Part shown: piece by piece, positions 59,706 through 64,000 of the stretch | How the letters are laid out: every line of letters starts with the position of its first letter | Position numbering within the stretch: the first letter of the stretch is position 1 | Source: an uncultured Carboxylicivirga sp. | GTDB taxonomy: Bacteria; Bacteroidota; Bacteroidia; Bacteroidales; Marinilabiliaceae | DNA: 64,000 nt | Direction: 5' to 3' | Assembly: GCF_963674565.1 (NCBI RefSeq) | Contig: NZ_OY771430.1 | Location: forward strand, 806,001-870,000 | Translations under genes and position numbers: made by a program | Notes under the pieces: model-generated | What the model was told of the DNA's origin: nothing | What the model saw: only the letters and a program-made list of their open reading frames with translations | The model's database searches: none

Positions 59706-60425
59706 TTAACTTTGTATAAAGTAATGATGTTCGTTAATTTCACGTTTCATCGCATCTGAATTGGGGATTCCCAGACGTTTTCCTCCGGTTTTTATCAAGC
59801 CTTCCTTTTTTAATGCAGAGAGTGTTCTGATTACTTGTTCTTCAGTTGTTCCGGCAAAATCAGCAATGTCTTTTCTACTTAATAATAGATTGAGGTAACC
59901 CAGATTTTGACCGAACTTACGATTGATGTATAAAAGGGCATCAATGACTTTCTCTCTTACAGTCATATGGGCAAACATACGTACTTTGGTTTCGCTTCGA
60001 TAAAGCTCTTCAGCAAAAAATACCATGAAATCGTATGACAATTTTGGCATATTACTTAAAGCCTGTTGAAGAACCGGCATGGTAAAATGACATAAAACCC
60101 CATCCTGCATTGCAACTGAACCGATAGGGTAGGTTTGATGTGTACTAAACCCCCGCTGTCCTAACATTTCACCGCCTTTTGCAAATCGAAGTATCTGTTC
60201 ACGTCCGTTGATACCTGTATTATAAACCTTCATAATACCTGACTGTACAAAATATAATCCATGAACCGGTGATCCTTCAATGATTACATTGTGGCCTTTC
60301 TTACATCGGATGGATGTTTTAGATTCAATAAGCTGTGCTGCTCCAATATCAGTACAATGCTTTTTGATCAAGCAATCAGTATTTGGACAACTGACGCAAT
60401 CGGTATTTTGTAATTTCATATGCAT
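59706..60425 (-). CDS. Fnr-type regulator with N-terminal CxxCx4C (nitrogen cluster, proximal)
   Basis: A 239-residue Crp/Fnr protein, paralogous to 53125-53835 over its whole length. The cysteines are Cys10, Cys13 and Cys18 (CVSCPNTDC), an extra Cys24, and the FNR-like fourth ligand in VLCHFTMPVL. The DNA-binding part carries LSRKDIADFAGTTEEQVIRTLSALKKEG. Conservation of all four ligand positions in both paralogues argues for a 4Fe-4S or similar cluster sensing O2 or NO. It lies about 105 bases downstream of nirD and ends in its own terminator, so it closes the moaDE-nirBD transcript and could act on both halves of the cluster. Confidence 0.88.
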   Translation of the reverse strand: MHMKLQNTDCVSCPNTDCLIKKHCTDIGAAQLIESKTSIRCKKGHNVIIEGSPVHGLYFVQSGIMKVYNTGINGREQILRFAKGGEMLGQRGFSTHQTYPIGSVAMQDGVLCHFTMPVLQQALSNMPKLSYDFMVFFAEELYRSETKVRMFAHMTVREKVIDALLYINRKFGQNLGYLNLLLSRKDIADFAGTTEEQVIRTLSALKKEGLIKTGGKRLGIPNSDAMKREINEHHYFIQS

Positions 60426-60530
60426 ACTGTTATGGGCTTTAATGTTGAATCATGATTTTTTTATAACACAGCAGCTGTGCTTGAGGGAGTAGGGCACAGC
60501 TGCATTCATACAATCAGTCACAAACGACTA

Positions 60531-60899
60531 CTAGTCTTCAGTGATTCCGATGTAAACGTACCCCTTATCTATTTTAACCGGATATGTTTTAATTTGTAAA
60601 TCATCTCCGCTTAAGCATCCGCCTGTTTTTAAGGAGAATGTTTTTTTATGGAACGGACAAGCAACCTTAGGTTCTTCTCCTTCAGATCCTATAATACCTC
60701 TGGCTAGAGCCATTTCTAATTTATGCGGACACATATTTTGGGTGGCATACCACTCTCCGGTGTCGCCAAACTGAAATACTGCTATTTGCTTATCGTTATA
60801 TTTTACTGCAATCCCTGCATCTACCGGAAAATCATCTGCTTTACCAGCCTTATACCATTCCAGTATTGTTTTTTCTGAAGTTATAAATTGTGTTTCCAT
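60531..60899 (-). CDS. nirD: Nitrite reductase small subunit NirD with intact Rieske ligands
   Basis: A 122-residue Rieske-fold protein, the small subunit of assimilatory NADH-nitrite reductase. Unlike E. coli NirD, which lacks the cluster ligands, this one keeps the full set: Cys-x-His in NMCPHKL and Cys-x2-His in VACPFHKKTF, so a 2Fe-2S cluster is expected. The rest (IAVKYNDKQIAVFQFGDTGEWYATQ) fits the family. It follows nirB by 28 bases in the same transcript. Confidence 0.92.
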   Translation of the reverse strand: METQFITSEKTILEWYKAGKADDFPVDAGIAVKYNDKQIAVFQFGDTGEWYATQNMCPHKLEMALARGIIGSEGEEPKVACPFHKKTFSLKTGGCLSGDDLQIKTYPVKIDKGYVYIGITED

Positions 60900-60927
60900 C
60901 AGTTCTGTATTTAGTGTTTGGTTTTAC

Positions 60928-62652
60928 TTAGTTACTTTCAACAGTTTGCTGTTGAGGTTCAGCTGCCCAGTCATCTGGTCTTTTCTGATCACGCATCGGA
61001 ATAAATTTGAGAGAACTACCATCTTCTTCACTATTGATAAAATGACGATATCCTTTTCTTAAAACAGGATCCTCCACAACAAGTTTCCACTCACATACAT
61101 ATGTGTCAACAATAGCCTGCATATCTTTCTCTAAATCATCAGCAATGCCAAGGCTGTCGTTGATAACCACCTCTTTAACATGCTCGATACCACCTTCCAT
61201 TTGAGTTAACCATTTGGCTGTACGGGTTAACGGGCCTGCTGTTTTAATGTAATACATTAGAAAACGGTCGAGATATTTTACACAGGTTTCTTTATCAACA
61301 TCAGTTGCCAATAATACTGCATGAACCGGGTTGGCACCTCCGTTTCCACAAACATAAAGGTTAAAACCTTTTTCTGTTGCTATGATTCCAAAGTCTTTTC
61401 CGCGTGCTTCGGCACACTCACGAATACAACCTGAAACTCCACCCTTAAGTTTATGTGGAGATCTTAAACCTTTATAACGGTTTTCAATTTCGATGGCGAA
61501 TGATACAGAGTCCTGTTGTCCGTATCTGCACCAGGTTGACCCCACGCAGCTTTTAACTGTTCGCAGCGACTTTCCATATGCATGTCCACTCTCAAATCCG
61601 GCAGCAATCAATTCTTCCCAAATCATAGGTAATTCATGAACCTTGGCACCAAACATGTCTATTCGCTGACCACCCGTAATTTTTGTGTACAAATCATACT
61701 TCTTTGCCACCTCGCCAAGAACAATTAATTTATCGGGAGTTATTTCACCTCCTGGAATACGAGGAACTACCGAATAGCTTCCACCTCGTTGAATATTTGC
61801 CAAAAAACGATCATTAGTATCTTGAATAACATCGTGCTTTGGAACTGGTGAATTATGAATGCTAGCCAATAATGATCCTGCCAAAGGTTTACAAATCTCG
61901 CATCCTCGCCCGTGTCCGTGTTTATGTATCAATTCGTTGAAGGTGGTGATGCTACCCACCTTTATCAGGTCAAACAATTCCTGACGGGTATAAGCAAAGT
62001 GCTCACAAATCACTTTTTTCACTTCTTTGCCGCTGGCTTTCAGCACGGCATCCATTAAATCACTTAACATCGGTGCACAACCACCACAACCGGTTCCGGC
62101 TTTCGTACATTTTTTTATTTGGCCAACATTGGTTAACTCTCCTTCTTCAATAGCTGATACAATGTTTCCTTTTGTAATATTTTCGCAAGAACAGATAACA
62201 GCATCATCGGGTAAATCCAAAACACTTAGTTCAAATCCGCCACCTGTACCTGTAAACAGAAGATTGTCGAGGTTTTCAGGAAGCTTCATCTTGTTGTTGT
62301 ATAATTGAAACAACATGTTGTAATCTGAAGCATCGCCAACCAAAATACCACCCAAAAGGTATTTTCCATCTTTGCTTACAAAAAGCTTTTTGTAATTTCC
62401 GGTTGATTTGTTTTGATAAACAAGTTCTTCGCGCTGATCTTCATTACCAAATACTTCACCGAAACTTGCCACATCAACCCCAATCAGTTTCAGTTTTGTT
62501 GACATGTCAGCAGGTGAAAAGGCTGCTTCTTCACCGGCTATTTTGCGAACGGCTACATCGGCCATTTCATAACATGGAGCCACCAAACCCCATATCATAT
62601 TATGAATAAGAGCACATTCTCCGATGGCAAAAATAGATGGATCATTAGTCAA
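60928..62652 (-). CDS. nirB: Nitrite reductase large subunit NirB, C-terminal part (frameshifted gene)
   Basis: This 574-residue frame is the C-terminal two thirds of NirB: end of the FAD domain (FAIGECALIHNMIWGLVAP), a BFD-like 2Fe-2S domain (CSCENITKGNIV, CTKAGTGCGGC), the sulfite/nitrite-reductase repeats, and the siroheme/4Fe-4S ligands (Cys-x5-Cys in SCVGSTWC; GCIRECAEA). The frame opens with a TTG inside a conserved region (TLTNDPSIFAIGE) and has no real start of its own. Upstream in the same frame the sequence continues correctly (IRPRDELARAAGLQ, GGIVVTPDTLT) to about 62740, where it must be joined to the other frame by one inserted base. Product: nitrite to ammonium, if restored. Confidence 0.88.
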   Translation of the reverse strand: MTNDPSIFAIGECALIHNMIWGLVAPCYEMADVAVRKIAGEEAAFSPADMSTKLKLIGVDVASFGEVFGNEDQREELVYQNKSTGNYKKLFVSKDGKYLLGGILVGDASDYNMLFQLYNNKMKLPENLDNLLFTGTGGGFELSVLDLPDDAVICSCENITKGNIVSAIEEGELTNVGQIKKCTKAGTGCGGCAPMLSDLMDAVLKASGKEVKKVICEHFAYTRQELFDLIKVGSITTFNELIHKHGHGRGCEICKPLAGSLLASIHNSPVPKHDVIQDTNDRFLANIQRGGSYSVVPRIPGGEITPDKLIVLGEVAKKYDLYTKITGGQRIDMFGAKVHELPMIWEELIAAGFESGHAYGKSLRTVKSCVGSTWCRYGQQDSVSFAIEIENRYKGLRSPHKLKGGVSGCIRECAEARGKDFGIIATEKGFNLYVCGNGGANPVHAVLLATDVDKETCVKYLDRFLMYYIKTAGPLTRTAKWLTQMEGGIEHVKEVVINDSLGIADDLEKDMQAIVDTYVCEWKLVVEDPVLRKGYRHFINSEEDGSSLKFIPMRDQKRPDDWAAEPQQQTVESN

Positions 62653-62663
62653 AGTGTCGGGTG

Positions 62664-63473
62664 TTACAACAATTCCACCACGTTCACCAACCTGTAATCC
62701 TGCTGCTCTGGCCAGTTCATCCCTTGGACGAATACCGGCAGAACAACAATGATATCAGTATTGTGTTCCTCTCCATCAGCAAATTCAATTCCGGTAACCG
62801 ATCCGTTACCCAGAATGTTTTTGGAGCTTTTATTTAGTTTAATCTGAAGATTTAACGTTTCAAGTTTTTGTTGAAGCACCATGCTACCTGTATCATCAAG
62901 CTGACGTGGCATCAGCCGAGGGGCAAATTCTATGATCGAAGTATTTAATCCATCATCTAAGAGAGCCTTGGCTGCTTCGAGGCCAAGTAAACCACCTCCA
63001 ATTACAACAGCATCTTTTTTGTCTTTAATATATGTTTTAATCTTATCCAGATCTTCGATGGTACGGTAAACAAATACGCCTTTCTTGTCGATACCCGGTA
63101 CAGGAGGTACAAATGCGGCAGAACCGGTAGCCAACACAAGGTAGTGGTAGTTTACCTTCAAACCACAATTACTTGAAACCGTTTTATTATCGCGATCGAT
63201 ACTTATAACCGGATCACTTGTTATCAGTCGGATGTTATTCTCTTCGTACCAGTTTCGTTGTGCCAGTTTTAAATCATATACCGAAGATCCGGTATAATAA
63301 TCGGTTAGATGAACCCTGTCGTAAGCTGCCCAAGGTTCTTCACCAAAAACCACCAGGTTAAACTGGTCCATAAAACCTTTAGCTACAAATTTTTCACAAA
63401 ACTTATATCCGGTCATACCGTTTCCTACCACCACTATGGTTGGTAAAGAATCATTTAAAACAAGGTTATTCAT
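62664..63473 (-). CDS. nirB: Nitrite reductase large subunit NirB, N-terminal part (frameshifted gene)
   Basis: The N-terminal part of NirB: an FAD-binding Rossmann motif (TIVVVGNGMTGYKFCEKF) and an NAD-binding motif (DAVVIGGGLLGLEAAKAL). It runs to ADGEEHNTDIIVV and then shifts into nonsense (LPVFVQGMNWPE) ending at 62664. The expected continuation SAGIRPRDELARAAG is present one frame over, so one base is missing near 62741-62743 (minus-strand GTTGTTCTGCC, expected GTTGTTTCTGCC). The start at 63473 is chosen because the family begins there; it overlaps the moaE stop by 8 bases. A longer frame upstream is only moaE read out of frame. Confidence 0.88.
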   Translation of the reverse strand: MNNLVLNDSLPTIVVVGNGMTGYKFCEKFVAKGFMDQFNLVVFGEEPWAAYDRVHLTDYYTGSSVYDLKLAQRNWYEENNIRLITSDPVISIDRDNKTVSSNCGLKVNYHYLVLATGSAAFVPPVPGIDKKGVFVYRTIEDLDKIKTYIKDKKDAVVIGGGLLGLEAAKALLDDGLNTSIIEFAPRLMPRQLDDTGSMVLQQKLETLNLQIKLNKSSKNILGNGSVTGIEFADGEEHNTDIIVVLPVFVQGMNWPEQQDYRLVNVVELL

Positions 63474-63933
63474 ATGCGTTTTCGTTAGTCTGGTGAATGA
63501 ATGATTGGTGAGTGTGATGATTACATTCGCAATTGCTGCCCCAGGTATGAGTTCCATCGGTATATACTTCTTTTTTCCAGATGGGTACTTCAGCTTTAAC
63601 CCGATCAATTATATATCGGTTGGCAGCATAAGCATCGCCGCGGTGAGCACTTGCTGTAACAATAACAACTGCGCACTCTGTTAAATTCAGACGGCCTGTT
63701 CGGTGAATTCCATTGGCATAATTTAATCGCCATTTGTTTTTGGCATCCGTTAATATCTGATCAAAAACCTCTTCTGCCATAGGAGCATAAGCTTCATACT
63801 CAAGGTACTCAACCTTTTGCCCGTGATTGATCCCTCTTACTTCACCACTGAAGAGTACAATGGCTCCGCTCAATTCACTGTGGGCTTCAGAAAATATTTG
63901 TCCTATATTTATTTCTTTATCAGTAATATACAT
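63466..63933 (-). CDS. moaE: Molybdopterin synthase catalytic subunit MoaE
   Basis: A 155-residue MoaE, the large subunit of molybdopterin synthase, which inserts dithiolene sulfur from MoaD thiocarboxylate. Landmarks are GAIVLFSGEVRGINHGQKVEYLEYEAY, IHRTGRLNLTE, VIVTASAHRGDAYAANRYIIDRVKAEVPIWKKE (active-site Lys). A His/Cys-rich tail of about 30 residues (NCECNHHTHQSFIHQ) extends past the usual end. It follows moaD after 15 bases and overlaps nirB by 8 bases. Its place here implies a molybdenum nitrate reductase nearby. Confidence 0.93.
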   Translation of the reverse strand: MYITDKEINIGQIFSEAHSELSGAIVLFSGEVRGINHGQKVEYLEYEAYAPMAEEVFDQILTDAKNKWRLNYANGIHRTGRLNLTECAVVIVTASAHRGDAYAANRYIIDRVKAEVPIWKKEVYTDGTHTWGSNCECNHHTHQSFIHQTNENAYE

Positions 63934-63948
63934 GCTCGTTCATTTTGA

Positions 63949-64000
63949 TTAACCTCCACTGTATGGTGGCATTATAACTACATGATCATTATGAGACAGT
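63949..64000 (-). CDS. moaD: Molybdopterin synthase sulfur-carrier subunit MoaD, C-terminal end (cut by the window edge)
   Basis: The last 16 codons before TAA (63949-63951) read LSHNDHVVIMPPYSGG. The C-terminal Gly-Gly after a PP-x-SGG tail is the hallmark of MoaD, whose terminal glycine is thiocarboxylated. The position directly before moaE confirms it. The rest of the gene lies beyond the right edge. Confidence 0.85.
   Translation of the reverse strand, partial: LSHNDHVVIMPPYSGG

Noticed and set aside
60928..63473. Natural two-gene arrangement of nirB
   Set aside because: The tail of the first frame is out-of-frame nonsense and the conserved continuation is present one frame over, so a 1-nt shift is the better explanation.

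Overview
The window reads as a chromosome segment of a member of the Bacteroidota, most likely a marine or sediment Bacteroidia/Marinilabiliales-type organism. The grounds are low G+C, weak Shine-Dalgarno sites, promoter-like sites of the form TTTG-N19-TAnnTTTG, a type IX secretion sorting tail, DUF4251 and DUF6588 proteins, SusA-like and GH35/GH43 glycosidases, and an assimilatory nitrite cluster of the Nrt/NirBD kind. No rRNA, tRNA, CRISPR array, transposase or phage gene was recognised. The species call is inference.

Layout. 0-5.9 kb: the 3' end of an unrecognised gene, a possible structured leader, a lipoprotein alpha-amylase, a PhzF isomerase, a DUF4251 protein, a small beta-barrel protein, a YdcF/ElyC-like protein and a nitroreductase. 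5.9-10.1 kb: a two-gene unit (SPOR-like protein plus DUF6588 protein) present twice in tandem. 10.3-18.9 kb: an M3 peptidase, an RNase H-fold protein, a cold-shock-domain protein, a TPR/HTH membrane regulator, a cholesterol-dependent-cytolysin-like lipoprotein, and a DUF2867 protein with a secreted partner. 19-25.2 kb: an SPFH/zinc-ribbon pair resembling YdjI/YdjG, two broken genes (a 1-nt frameshift and a nonsense mutation in mepB), a beta-lactamase-fold hydrolase, and an NTF2-like/YceI pair behind a possible operator. 25.6-34 kb: an accessory stretch of an acyltransferase, secreted or membrane proteins, an FGE-like protein, an attC-like repeat between small membrane-protein genes, and a T9SS cargo protein. 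34.4-38.7 kb: redox and regulatory genes (SDR, a 58-aa winged-helix protein, Crp/Fnr, NAD(P)H reductase), a GH43 arabinanase and a TMEM175-type channel. 38.9-45.4 kb: a five-gene operon for prolyl-peptide and trans-3-hydroxyproline breakdown. 45.7-53 kb: a CRY-DASH, a barrel protein, a DJ-1 protein, a UvrD-type helicase and a GH35 beta-galactosidase. 53.1-64 kb: nitrate/nitrite uptake and nitrite reduction (moaD', moaE, nirB, nirD, fnr-like, porin, nrtA, nrtB, two ATPases, fnr-like), all on the minus strand.

How it fits together. In the right-hand cluster an outer-membrane porin and an NrtABCD-type ABC importer would bring in nitrate or nitrite, and NirBD would reduce nitrite to ammonium. MoaD/MoaE would make molybdopterin for a nitrate reductase expected just beyond the right edge. 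Two Fnr-type regulators with conserved cysteines would sense oxygen or NO. nirB carries an apparent single-base deletion, so it is either inactive or the sequence contains an error there. In the 38.9-45.4 kb operon, a DPP-IV-type peptidase and an Xaa-Pro aminopeptidase would open proline-rich peptides, while a dehydratase and a reductase would convert trans-3-hydroxy-L-proline to proline. That combination would suit collagen-like substrates.
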